DNA from: Avichristensenella sp031549905
Lineage (GTDB): Bacteria > Bacillota > Clostridia > Christensenellales > Aristaeellaceae
Assembly: GCA_031549905.1 (NCBI GenBank)
Contig: JAVBPC010000019.1
Location: 6,326-70,325 of the forward strand
DNA length: 64,000 nucleotides
Direction of reading: 5' to 3'
In this document: positions 51,876 through 59,672 of the stretch, piece after piece
How the letters are laid out: every line of letters starts with the position of its first letter
Position numbering within the stretch: the stretch's first letter is position 1
Notes under the pieces: generated by a model
The model's database searches: none
The model's input: only the letters and a program-made list of their open reading frames with translations
Told to the model about the DNA's origin: nothing
Made by a program: the position numbers and the translations under genes

Positions 51876-52760
51876 CTACTCTTCCTGTATCGCCGCCGCC
51901 ATTTCAGAAAGCGCCTTGATGATCCGGTGGTTCGGCTGGGAAGATGAGTCCGCGTCAATCAGGTACACGCGTCCATTCTTCACCGCATCCATGCCCTGCC
52001 AGCCCGGTCTCGCCAGGATTTCCGCCACGGCGTCCCCTTCCCAGCTTACATTGGTGAAGATCACCTGCGGGTTTGCCTGAATCACGGCCTCTTCCGATAC
52101 GGAAAGCCAACTGTGTTGGTCAGCCAGAATGTTCACGCCTCCAAGGCGCTCAATCATCTCATTGAGAAACACGCCGCTGCCAAAGCTGTACAGGTACGGC
52201 GCGGGGCTGATCTCAAAGTATACGCTGACCGTCTCACTCCCCTCCGGGGCAAACGCCTCCAGCGCCTCGATCAGTTGCGCGTTAAGGGCCGCCGCCCCTT
52301 CCGGATCGCCCATTACATCGCCGATAAACTGGTTATCCAGCATGATATCTGCGATTGTGTTGGATGACGGAATGAATGCCACGACCACGCCCAGCTGCTG
52401 CAGCTGCTCCAGCGTCCTGCCGCCGTCATCCACCAGCGTCATGCCGCTGACAAACACCAGATCCGGGGCCATTGCCAGCAGCGTTTCCATATCCGGGGCC
52501 ATCATGTCGATGCCGGGAAGCCCGGCAGGTACGCCTTCCATACCCTGCGAATAGGTATCCACCAGCACAAGCTTGTCCGCAAGCCCCAAATCGACCAGCA
52601 CCTGCGTGACCGAAGGCGCCAATGAAACCACCGTTTCAATCTTTTCAGGCAGAACAAGGGGATTTCCCGCCCGGTCCGCCGCCGGCGCTTCCGCCAACGC
52701 TCCCATCGCCACCAGTACCATTGCCAGTGCCAGAATCCATGCTGCCACCCGTTTTTGCAT
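51876..52760 (-). CDS. Cobalamin-type ABC substrate-binding protein (BtuF-like)
   Basis: 294 residues. A signal peptide (KRVAAWILALAMVLVAMGALAEA, no lipobox) precedes a BtuF/FhuD-type fold: TVVSLAPSVTQVLVDLGLADKLVLVD, PGIDMMAPDMETLLAMAPDLVF, SGVFLNEMIERLGGVNI. The family binds cobalamin, haem or siderophores. The cobalamin riboswitch upstream points to B12 or a cobinamide. No permease or ATPase gene is adjacent. ATG 52760 follows GGGGAGG. The gene is separated from its riboswitch by MITE copy 2, 21 bp upstream of the start. Confidence 0.9.
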   Translation of the reverse strand: MQKRVAAWILALAMVLVAMGALAEAPAADRAGNPLVLPEKIETVVSLAPSVTQVLVDLGLADKLVLVDTYSQGMEGVPAGLPGIDMMAPDMETLLAMAPDLVFVSGMTLVDDGGRTLEQLQQLGVVVAFIPSSNTIADIMLDNQFIGDVMGDPEGAAALNAQLIEALEAFAPEGSETVSVYFEISPAPYLYSFGSGVFLNEMIERLGGVNILADQHSWLSVSEEAVIQANPQVIFTNVSWEGDAVAEILARPGWQGMDAVKNGRVYLIDADSSSQPNHRIIKALSEMAAAIQEE

Positions 52761-52780
52761 CGTACCCGCCTCCCCATAAT

Positions 52781-53032
52781 TAGAGCAATTTTCGGAAACA
52801 TTCGGAATGGATTTGCCAGAGTTTTGCCGTTTCGCTGAGCCGAGGGAGCAAGGCGTAGCAGCACTACGCCGCGTGGATAGCGCTTGACCGAAGGTCAAGA
52901 CGAGTGGGTAGAACCTTCGATTCTGCCCACGATGCCCGGCGGCAAGTTTACGCCGCCGCCGGGGCGTCAGAGGCAACGCGAGGCGGCAAAAGATCCGCAA
53001 AGGCGTTTCGAATGTTTTCGCAAAATGCTCTA
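52781..53032. mobile_element. MITE-like repeat, copy 2 (252 bp)
   Basis: Same length and ends as copy 1 (TAGAGCA ... TGCTCTA), differing at about a dozen positions. In one hairpin arm (near 52915-52920) base changes reduce pairing. It lies between the riboswitch terminator and the btuF-like gene, in the transcribed leader. Confidence 0.85.
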
Positions 53033-53038
53033 GGTAGC

Positions 53039-53070
53039 AAAAACGCCTTCCACCCCACAGGATGGAAAGC
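53039..53070 (-). terminator. Riboswitch-controlled terminator
   Basis: On the minus strand CGCTTTCCATCC pairs with GGTGGAAGGCG, followed by TTTTTG. It directly follows the cobalamin aptamer, so control is probably by transcription termination. Confidence 0.75.
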
Positions 53071-53130
53071 GCAGGTACGCGAAACACGCGTGGCCGCGCG
53101 CCAGTTCCTGTGGCGCTGTGCCCCGCGTTC

Positions 53131-53290
53131 GGCAGGTCTTCCGGCTTGGATTCATCGCACGCGTTCGCCTTCCCGATTGCTCAGTGGCTATTGAACGCAG
53201 GCTCTTCCTTACGGCGGCAGGTCCGCCCGGGCTTTTCACCCGGTTCCCTATTCTCGCACTTTCGTGCGCACCGAAGCGGCATATTCGTTT
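53131..53290 (-). ncRNA. Cobalamin (B12) riboswitch aptamer
   Basis: Read on the minus strand, the conserved blocks occur in the right order: CGGTGC, GGGAA, GTGAAA-like, GCGGACCTGCCGCC, the B12 box AGCCACTG, GGGAAGG, GATGAATCCAAGCC and GGAAGACCTGCC. Adenosylcobalamin binding should promote the downstream terminator and reduce btuF expression. A weak promoter (TTGACA at 53329-53324) lies upstream and shares its -35 region with the divergent gene. Confidence 0.95.
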
Positions 53291-53322
53291 TGCAGGAATA
53301 CGGTACCATAGCCAAGTAAGGT

Positions 53323-53352
53323 TTGTCAACCCGCAACAAGCTGTGGTATACT
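53323..53352 (+). promoter_or_regulatory. Promoter of the orphan binding-protein gene
   Basis: TTGTCA (53323-53328), 18 bp, TATACT (53347-53352). The -35 overlaps the TTGACA of the divergent riboswitch transcript. Confidence 0.55.
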
Positions 53353-53391
53353 ACCGGAAAAGAAGCTTTGCTATGAAAAGAGGAATCGCCC

Positions 53392-54900
53392 GTGAAAAGA
53401 CGTTTGTTTTGTTTGCTGCTCATTGTGGCGCTTGGGCTGTCGTCCATGGCGTTTGCGGCGGAAACCCCCCTGGTGATGATGGGATTGGAGCTTGGAAACA
53501 CCTCCCGCGTTTGGGCGAATAACCTTTATTTCAGCCGCACGGCGGAGACAGCTGGAATCAGCTTTACTTTCCGCCAGTATACCGATGAGGCCTCCTACCG
53601 CACCGCGCTGCACCAGGCCTTTGAAACCGGCGATCTGCCGGATGTGCTGTTCAAGGCAGCGCTGACCTCAAAGGAAGAAATGCAGTATGCCGCGTCGGGG
53701 CAGCTGGTGGATCTTTCCCCCTATCTTGCCGAGCATGCGCCAAATCTGTCGGCCATCTTGGACGCGCGCCCCGATTGGCGCGAAATTATCACGCAGCCGG
53801 GCGGCGCCATTGCGAGCCTTCCTATTCTAAGCGGCGCAGAGCGGCAGTGCCTGGTGTGGATCAACAGCGATTGGCTGAAAGCCCTTTCGCTAAGCGCACC
53901 CACCACCATCGATGAATACACCGAAGTGCTGCGCGCATTCCGTGACGGCGACCCCAACGGCAACGGTAAAAAGGATGAAGTCCCGCTGAGCCTCGTCGGG
54001 CCCTGGGAAGCCAAATTCCTGCTGCATGCGTTTGGGATCGTCGCAAACGATTACAACGTATACCTGGATGCCGACGGCCAGGTGCGCTATGCCCCATTCG
54101 ACCCCGCCTACCGCGATTTCGTGGAATGGCTGCGCATGGCGCATGAAGAATCCCTGATCGACCCCAACGCCTTCCGGCAGACGCAGGCTTCGCGCAATTC
54201 CTCGCAGGCCGGTGAAAGCGACCCGCCTGTGATCTATGGCGGAATGATCAGCATCGCTCCCTATACCGTGGTCGATCTCAACAAATCGACAAGCTACGCG
54301 GCGCTTTACCCTCTCACCTATGATGGAAAGCAGGTATACCGCAAGCTGCTGACCGGCGTGGGGCGCGGCGCTTTCGCCATCACCAGCGCGTGCAAGGATA
54401 TCCCCGCGGCGCTTGGCTGGGTGGATGCGCTGTATACGGAAGCCGGCGGCCGTCTGGCGTTTGCCGGGGTGGAGGGCGAGGATTACACCACCCAGGCGGA
54501 CGGCAGCTGGAAGTGGTCCAGCGGAGATGACTACACGGCGCTGCAGGGGATTGTGGATGACCACATTATTTCGGGGGATGCGTACACTCCGGGGCTTGAA
54601 CCTGCGGCGTTCCTGCGCAACTCCGAGATTACCGACGACGCATATACCCGCCGCCAAACGGATACGGTGCGCGATACGCTGGTGCTCCCTTACCCTATTA
54701 CATGGCCGCAGGGGGACGACGTTGAAGCGCGGATTGCCGAACTGCAGGCGGCACTGGGACCCTGTGTGGATACGGCAATTGCCAACTTTGCCATGGGGAT
54801 CACGGAGCTAACGGATGAAACATGGGCAGCGTTTCACGCGGAACTAAAGGCGCTGGGGGCTGATGAGCTCGTCCAGCTGCTGCAGCAGGCCGTGAAATAA
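53392..54900 (+). CDS. Extracellular solute-binding protein (LplA-type), orphan
   Basis: 502 residues. A signal peptide ending at AFAAE lacks a lipobox. The Ca-loop-like segment DGDPNGNGKKDEVP and the overall pattern match the binding protein at 4774-6333. The likely ligand is an oligosaccharide. No permease genes adjoin it, so it must share a transporter or act as a sensor. The start is GTG 53392 behind AAAGAGG; an ATG at 53373 is out of frame. It is followed closely by the SRP RNA promoter. Confidence 0.85.
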   Translation: MKRRLFCLLLIVALGLSSMAFAAETPLVMMGLELGNTSRVWANNLYFSRTAETAGISFTFRQYTDEASYRTALHQAFETGDLPDVLFKAALTSKEEMQYAASGQLVDLSPYLAEHAPNLSAILDARPDWREIITQPGGAIASLPILSGAERQCLVWINSDWLKALSLSAPTTIDEYTEVLRAFRDGDPNGNGKKDEVPLSLVGPWEAKFLLHAFGIVANDYNVYLDADGQVRYAPFDPAYRDFVEWLRMAHEESLIDPNAFRQTQASRNSSQAGESDPPVIYGGMISIAPYTVVDLNKSTSYAALYPLTYDGKQVYRKLLTGVGRGAFAITSACKDIPAALGWVDALYTEAGGRLAFAGVEGEDYTTQADGSWKWSSGDDYTALQGIVDDHIISGDAYTPGLEPAAFLRNSEITDDAYTRRQTDTVRDTLVLPYPITWPQGDDVEARIAELQAALGPCVDTAIANFAMGITELTDETWAAFHAELKALGADELVQLLQQAVK

Positions 54901-54903
54901 GGA

Positions 54904-54932
54904 TTGCTTTTCCACAAGGTATTTGCTATACT
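54904..54932 (+). promoter_or_regulatory. Promoter of SRP RNA
   Basis: TTGCTT (54904-54909), 17 bp, TATACT (54927-54932), directly after the binding-protein stop. Confidence 0.65.
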
Positions 54933-54939
54933 ATTTAAG

Positions 54940-55066
54940 CGACTGTGATGACAGTCGGGTCCCGTGCAATGTTACCATGTGAATCCTGTCAGGCCCGGAA
55001 GGGAGCAGCAGTAAGCATTGCGTACATGTGCCGCGGGGGTGCCTGACTTGAGCGGTCGTATTTTTT
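54940..55066 (+). ncRNA. ffs: Signal recognition particle RNA (4.5S type)
   Basis: The apical domain reads CCTGTCAGGCCCGGAAGGGA then GCAGCAGTAAGC, the universal SRP RNA tip that binds Ffh. Long flanking arms (CCGTGCAATG with CATTGCGTACATG region, and GTCAGGC/GCCTGAC) close the rod. The RNA ends in a T run at 55060-55066. It works with Ffh to target membrane and secreted proteins. The short form without an Alu domain fits many Clostridia. Confidence 0.95.
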
Positions 55067-55178
55067 GTCCAGGGTTAGCTAACCCTACTGTGGCTTCGGT
55101 TGTATACACATAAAAAAACACCCTTTATTAAGACTCTAAAAGAATTTATTAAAATTGTTACATTTGATATAATTCGAC

Positions 55179-55207
55179 GTGACAATGAATGCTCCCTGTG
55201 CTATACT
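55179..55207 (+). promoter_or_regulatory. Promoter of the soluble histidine kinase gene
   Basis: GTGACA (55179-55184), 17 bp, TATACT (55202-55207). The preceding 55067-55178 is AT-rich with no gene; it contains a palindrome AGGGTTAGCTAACCCT at 55071-55086. Confidence 0.6.
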
Positions 55208-55254
55208 GCAAGCGCGATGCTACCAGTAAACAGCGGTATTGAGGGGGCGAAGAC

Positions 55255-55992
55255 ATGCGTGAGGCCATAGAGGAACTTTCCTATGTTTCTGGCCTTAGAC
55301 ACGACATTCGAACACATCTGAACATCCTATTAGGGGCCGTTGACATGGTTCAATCCGGCAAATTGGCGTCGGACAAAATTCCGACATATCTCGCAATGAT
55401 TCGTCATAATTCGCTAGCAATGTTGCGGTTGGTAAACCAGATGGTGGCTACTGATAGTGTAGAAAACCCTATCCCACCACAAATGGTCAGCCTCCAAGTG
55501 GATGGGCTTTTGGCGACAATTGTCGAAAGCGTCAGGCCCTACGCGGAAAGCCGCCGGCTGGAACTGCTGTGCGATATCCGTGCCCCGCTGTTCGTGCTGG
55601 GTGATATTGAAATGGTGGAACGCATCATGTACAACCTGCTTGCCAACGCGATCAAGTACACCGAACCCGGCGGCTTCATTTACTTCTCCGCCAAGGAGGA
55701 GGACGATATGGTGCAGATCAACATTGCCGATACGGGCATCGGCATGTCGCCCGAGAAGCTAAGCGCGCTGGAAGAAGAGGCAATCCGCCCGGTCGGCAAC
55801 GGAATGGGATTGCAACTGGTACGATCCCTTACCGCACAGTTAAACGGCACCCTGCGCTGTACCAGCCGCGAGAACGTCGGCACAACATTCTACCTTTCCC
55901 TTCCCACCGAAAAGCGGGCGCACACCGTAAGCACGCGCATTGGCGATCTTCTGCAAAAAAAGCATTTCACACAAACCCCTACCGTACCTTGA
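55255..55992 (+). CDS. Soluble histidine kinase without sensor domain
   Basis: 245 residues, no membrane segment. The H-box GLRHDIRTHLNILLG is near the N-terminus and the ATPase domain has LLANAIKYTEPGG, DTGIGM and GNGMGLQLV. It lacks any recognisable input domain, so it may be controlled by a partner protein or act as a phosphodonor for a remote regulator. No response-regulator gene is adjacent. ATG 55255 follows GAGGGGG. Confidence 0.88.
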   Translation: MREAIEELSYVSGLRHDIRTHLNILLGAVDMVQSGKLASDKIPTYLAMIRHNSLAMLRLVNQMVATDSVENPIPPQMVSLQVDGLLATIVESVRPYAESRRLELLCDIRAPLFVLGDIEMVERIMYNLLANAIKYTEPGGFIYFSAKEEDDMVQINIADTGIGMSPEKLSALEEEAIRPVGNGMGLQLVRSLTAQLNGTLRCTSRENVGTTFYLSLPTEKRAHTVSTRIGDLLQKKHFTQTPTVP

Positions 55993-56017
55993 CCTACCTG
56001 CCCATTTGTCGTATACT
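55989..56017 (+). promoter_or_regulatory. Promoter of glyA
   Basis: TTGACC (55989-55994), 17 bp, TATACT (56012-56017). The -35 begins in the stop codon of the kinase gene. Confidence 0.65.
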
Positions 56018-56046
56018 CTTTGTCATTCGGACAAGGAGGCGCGGAA

Positions 56047-57297
56047 ATGATCGATTTCTCTACCCTGCGCGCAGCTGATCCAGAGCTGACCGCCGCTATG
56101 GAGGGCGAACTATCCCGGCAGCGGGATCATCTGGAGCTTATCGCATCGGAAAACTATGTAAGTCCCGCCGTGATGGCAGCCATGGGATCGCACTTGACAA
56201 ACAAATATGCCGAGGGATACCCTGGCAAGCGCTATTACGGCGGTTGCGAATATGTGGATATCGCGGAAAACCTGGCGCGTGAGCGCGCCAAGGCGCTCTT
56301 TGGCGCGGAGCATGCCAATGTGCAGCCGCACGCGGGCGCGCAGGCCAACATGGCCGTATACTTTGCTTTCCTTGCACCCGGGGATACGGTTGTGGGCATG
56401 AACCTTTCCCACGGCGGTCATCTCACGCACGGCAGCCCCGTCAACATTTCCGGCAAATACTTTAATTTCATCCCCTATGGCGTAACCGAAGACGATGAGC
56501 AGATCGATTACGATGCGCTGCGGACGCTTGTCCTCACGCACAAGCCAAAGCTGCTTGTCGCCGGCGCCAGCGCATACCCCCGCGCGATTGATTTTGCCAC
56601 GATGAGCGGGATTGCCAAGGAGGCGGACGCGCTGTTCATGGTGGATATGGCGCACATTGCGGGCCTTGTAGCCGCCGGCCTGCATCAAAGCCCCATCCCC
56701 TATGCGGATTTTGTCACGACCACTACGCATAAAACGCTGCGCGGGCCTCGCGGCGGCATGATCCTGTGCAAAAAGGAATACGCCAAGGAGATCGACAAAG
56801 CGATCTTCCCCGGAACGCAGGGCGGCCCGCTGATGCACATCATTGCCGCGAAAGCCGTTGCGTTCAAGGAAGCGCTGGAGCCGGGCTTCGCGCAGTACCA
56901 GCAGCGCATCCTGGACAACGCGAAGGCGATGGAAAATGCGTTCCGAAAGGAAAACGTGAAGATGGTTTCGGGCGGCACGGACAACCACCTGCTGCTGCTG
57001 AACCTTTCGGATACCGGCGTGACCGGCAAGGCGCTGGAAGCGCTGCTGGGCCAGGCAAATATCACCGTGAACAAGAACACCATCCCCAAAGAAACGCAAA
57101 GTCCCTTTGTCACCAGCGGCATTCGCGTGGGTACCCCGGCGCTCACCACGCGCGGCATGACGCCTGCCGATATGGAAAAAATCGCCGGCTGGATTGCCCG
57201 GATCATCCGCGAAGGCGAAGCCGCGGTGGAGGATGTCAAGGCACAGGTGCTGTCACTTTGCGCAAATTATCCGCTCTACACCAAGGATATCCTGTAA
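56047..57297 (+). CDS. glyA: Serine hydroxymethyltransferase
   Basis: 416 residues, the normal bacterial length. Motifs: LIASENYVSPAVMAAMGS, NKYAEGYPGKRYYGGCEYVD, the PLP-Lys segment TTTTHKTLRGPRGG, and TSGIRVGTPALTTRGM. It interconverts serine and glycine and supplies one-carbon units on tetrahydrofolate in the cytosol. ATG 56047 follows AAGGAGGCGCGG. Followed by a terminator that overlaps the iscR promoter. Confidence 0.97.
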   Translation: MIDFSTLRAADPELTAAMEGELSRQRDHLELIASENYVSPAVMAAMGSHLTNKYAEGYPGKRYYGGCEYVDIAENLARERAKALFGAEHANVQPHAGAQANMAVYFAFLAPGDTVVGMNLSHGGHLTHGSPVNISGKYFNFIPYGVTEDDEQIDYDALRTLVLTHKPKLLVAGASAYPRAIDFATMSGIAKEADALFMVDMAHIAGLVAAGLHQSPIPYADFVTTTTHKTLRGPRGGMILCKKEYAKEIDKAIFPGTQGGPLMHIIAAKAVAFKEALEPGFAQYQQRILDNAKAMENAFRKENVKMVSGGTDNHLLLLNLSDTGVTGKALEALLGQANITVNKNTIPKETQSPFVTSGIRVGTPALTTRGMTPADMEKIAGWIARIIREGEAAVEDVKAQVLSLCANYPLYTKDIL

Positions 57298-57343
57298 AAC
57301 ACGCACATCACGAATAATCCCGACTAAATTTGTCAAAATAACG

Positions 57344-57371
57344 GCGTCCCCTCTTGACAGGGGGCGCTTTT
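57344..57371 (+). terminator. Terminator after glyA
   Basis: GCGTCCCC (57344-57351) pairs with GGGGCGC (57361-57367), followed by TTTT. The loop contains the TTGACA of the iscR promoter. Confidence 0.6.
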
Positions 57372-57405
57372 AGCGTTATCATCATACCCGAGGAATCTAC
57401 TCGGG
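57354..57405 (+). promoter_or_regulatory. iscR promoter and candidate IscR operator
   Basis: TTGACA (57354-57359), 17 bp, TATCAT (57377-57382). An inverted repeat CCCGAG (57387-57392) and CTCGGG (57400-57405) with a 7-bp spacer lies just after the -10, where IscR binding would block transcription. Confidence 0.65.
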
Positions 57406-57427
57406 ATTGCTGAAAGGGGGAATGGGC

Positions 57428-57865
57428 ATGAAGCTCTCCACGCGGTGCCGCTACGGAATTCACGCGATGTTTGACTTGGCGCAGAATGCGGGAAACGGCC
57501 CGCAGACAATCCGCGCCATCGCCGAGCGTCAGCTTGTACCGGAACAGTACCTGGAGCAGATCATCGGCGCTCTTCGAAAAGAGGGGCTCGTGGTCAGCGT
57601 GCGCGGCGCGCAGGGCGGGTATATGCTCAGCCGCCCTCCTTCAGAAATTTCCATTGGTGAGCTGGTGCGCCTGCTGGAAGGGCCGGTATTGATGGCCGAC
57701 TGCATTCAGGATGCCGATGCGTGCATCAGAAGCGGGCAATGCCCTTCGCGGGTGGTCTGGTCGCGGCTGACAGACCGAATCAACGAAGTGGTGGACGCTA
57801 TCACATTGCAGGACATGCTCGAAGACCATATACGCTTGCAGGATGAAGTGGAGGGAAAGGCTTGA
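57428..57865 (+). CDS. iscR: Rrf2-family Fe-S regulator IscR
   Basis: 145 residues. The winged-helix part reads STRCRYGIHAMFDLAQ, LVPEQYLEQIIGALRKEGLV and GAQGGYMLSRPP. Three cysteines (DCIQDADACIRSGQC) fit the 2Fe-2S ligand set. It represses Fe-S assembly genes when the cluster is bound. ATG 57428 is 7 bases after GGGGG; two earlier in-frame starts are less well placed. Its stop overlaps the TTG start of iscS. Confidence 0.93.
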   Translation: MKLSTRCRYGIHAMFDLAQNAGNGPQTIRAIAERQLVPEQYLEQIIGALRKEGLVVSVRGAQGGYMLSRPPSEISIGELVRLLEGPVLMADCIQDADACIRSGQCPSRVVWSRLTDRINEVVDAITLQDMLEDHIRLQDEVEGKA

Positions 57866-59043
57866 ACCGGATTTATATGGACAACGCGGCCACAACCCGC
57901 GTCAAAGACGAGGTCGTCCAGGCGATGCTTCCGTATTTCACGGAAACATACGGCAACCCGTCCAGCATCCACGGCTTTGGCCGGGAAGCAAAGAAGGCGA
58001 TTGAACGGGCACGCGAACAGGTTGCCCGCGCAATCGGCGCCGAAAAGGAAGAAATCTATTTCACCGGCGGCGGTACCGAGGCGGATAACTGGATCGTCAA
58101 GGGCGTCGCTTTTGCCGCGCGCAAAAAGGGCCGTCATATCATTACCAGCGCGGTGGAGCACCACGCACTGCTGCATACGTGCCAGTGGCTGGAAAAAGAG
58201 GGCTTTCAGGTGACGTATCTGCCGGTGGACGAGCAGGGCCTGGTAGCGCCGGAAACGCTTGAAAAAGCAATGACACCGGAAACAACCCTGGTTTCCATCA
58301 TGATGGCAAACAACGAAATCGGCACCGTCCAGCCTATCGCGGCGTTGGCCGCTATCGCCCACGCACACGGCGCGGTGTTTCATACTGATGCGGTGCAGGC
58401 TATCGGTTCCGTTCCGATCAACGTAAAGGAAATGGGTATCGATGCGCTTTCCATGGCGGCGCACAAGTTCTACGGCCCCAAGGGCGTGGGCGCGCTGTAC
58501 ATCAAAAAGGGCATCCGCGTGGATGTCAACCAGCAGGGCGGCGCGCAGGAGCGTTCCCGCCGCGGCGGCACGGAAAACGTGCCCGGCATCGTGGGGATGG
58601 GCTGCGCGATAGATCTGGCTGTCGCGAACCTTGAAGAACACGCCGCCCGTCTGACCGCGCTGCGTGACCGGCTGATCGAGGGCCTTCTTGCGATCCCCGA
58701 GGTGCGCCTGAACGGCCACCCGACAAAGCGGCTGCCAAACAACGTCAACGTTTCCGTGCGTTACATAGAGGGCGAAGCGCTGCTGCTGAGCCTGGACCTC
58801 GCGGGCATTGGGGCTTCCAGCGGTTCTGCCTGCACATCAGGGTCGCTTGATCCCTCGCATGTGCTGCTGGCCATCGGATTGCCGCACGAAATCGCGCACG
58901 GGTCGCTCAGGCTGTCGCTCGGCGATTTCAATACCGATGCGGAAGTGGATTACGTTCTCACGAAACTGCCGGAGATCGTTGACCGCCTGCGCGCCATGTC
59001 ACCGCTTTTCAACCAAATCAAAGGGGGCGAAGTTCTTGTATAG
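57862..59043 (+). CDS. iscS: Cysteine desulfurase
   Basis: 393 residues, NifS/IscS type. Motifs: YMDNAATTRV, TGGGTEADNW, VEHHALLHTC (His), the PLP Lys in MAAHKFYGPKG, and the catalytic Cys in SSGSACTSG. It takes sulfur from cysteine and passes it to IscU. The start is TTG 57862 (TTGA overlap with iscR) behind GGAGGG; an ATG five codons on is possible. It overlaps iscU by 8 bp. Confidence 0.96.
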   Translation: MNRIYMDNAATTRVKDEVVQAMLPYFTETYGNPSSIHGFGREAKKAIERAREQVARAIGAEKEEIYFTGGGTEADNWIVKGVAFAARKKGRHIITSAVEHHALLHTCQWLEKEGFQVTYLPVDEQGLVAPETLEKAMTPETTLVSIMMANNEIGTVQPIAALAAIAHAHGAVFHTDAVQAIGSVPINVKEMGIDALSMAAHKFYGPKGVGALYIKKGIRVDVNQQGGAQERSRRGGTENVPGIVGMGCAIDLAVANLEEHAARLTALRDRLIEGLLAIPEVRLNGHPTKRLPNNVNVSVRYIEGEALLLSLDLAGIGASSGSACTSGSLDPSHVLLAIGLPHEIAHGSLRLSLGDFNTDAEVDYVLTKLPEIVDRLRAMSPLFNQIKGGEVLV

Positions 59044-59428
59044 CGATAAGGTGATGGATCATTTCGAGAACCCGCGCAATGTGGGCGAACTTACGGATGC
59101 CAACGGCGTCGGCACTGTTGGCAACGCCAAGTGCGGCGACATCATGCGCATGTATCTGAAGGTGGAAAACGGCATCATCGTGGATGTTCGGTTTAAGACG
59201 TTTGGGTGCGGCGCGGCGATCGCCACCAGCAGCATGGCCACTGAACTGGTCAAGGGCAAAACGCTGGAAGAGGCGCTGAAGCTGACGAACCAAGCCGTTG
59301 CCGATGCGCTGGACGGGCTGCCCCCGGTAAAGATGCACTGTTCGCTGCTGGCCGAGGAAGCGATTAAGGCGGCGATTGAGGATTACATGGCCAAAGAGAA
59401 GGAAAAAACCGTGATGCAGGTCGGGTAA
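59036..59428 (+). CDS. iscU: Fe-S cluster scaffold protein IscU/NifU-type
   Basis: 130 residues. The start YSDKVMDHFENPRNVGE is the usual IscU beginning. The three ligand Cys are in GNAKCGD, TFGCGAAIA and KMHCSLLAEEA. The start is TTG 59036 within iscS, 8 bases after GGGGG. It receives sulfur from IscS and iron to build clusters. A strong terminator follows. Confidence 0.95.
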   Translation: MYSDKVMDHFENPRNVGELTDANGVGTVGNAKCGDIMRMYLKVENGIIVDVRFKTFGCGAAIATSSMATELVKGKTLEEALKLTNQAVADALDGLPPVKMHCSLLAEEAIKAAIEDYMAKEKEKTVMQVG

Positions 59429-59466
59429 GGCAAAGGCGGTTTTCGCCTGGAATGAATAGTGAAAAT

Positions 59467-59508
59467 GACCTCCTGCTGTGGGACAAGCCGCAGCAGGAGG
59501 TCTTTGTT
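59467..59508 (+). terminator. Terminator of the isc operon
   Basis: GACCTCCTGCTG (59467-59478) and CAGCAGGAGGTC (59491-59502) form a perfect 12-bp stem, followed by TTTGTTT. Confidence 0.85.
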
Positions 59509-59510
59509 TC

Positions 59511-59672
59511 TAGAGCATTTTGCGAAAACATTCAGCATGTCTTTGCGGATCTTTTGCCGCCTCGCGTTGCCTCGTCCACGCGGCGTAGCGCCGCTACGCC
59601 TTGCTCCCTCGGCTTAGCGAAACGGCAAAATCTCTCGCAAATCCATTCCAAATGTTTCCGAAAATTACTCTA
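59511..59672. mobile_element. MITE-like repeat, copy 3 (162 bp, internally shorter, inverted)
   Basis: Begins TAGAGCATTTTGCGAAAACA and ends with AAAATTACTCTA, in the opposite orientation to copies 1 and 2. It lacks about 90 bp of their interior, including the GTGGGTAGAA hairpin and the GGCGGC stem, but keeps GGCGTAGC/GCTACGCC. Its right end supplies the TAG stop of the AraC-kinase fusion gene. Confidence 0.8.

Noticed and set aside
52761..53087. 109-residue N-terminal extension of the btuF-like frame
   Set aside because: It reads through the MITE and the riboswitch terminator; the true start has GGGGAGG and a signal peptide.
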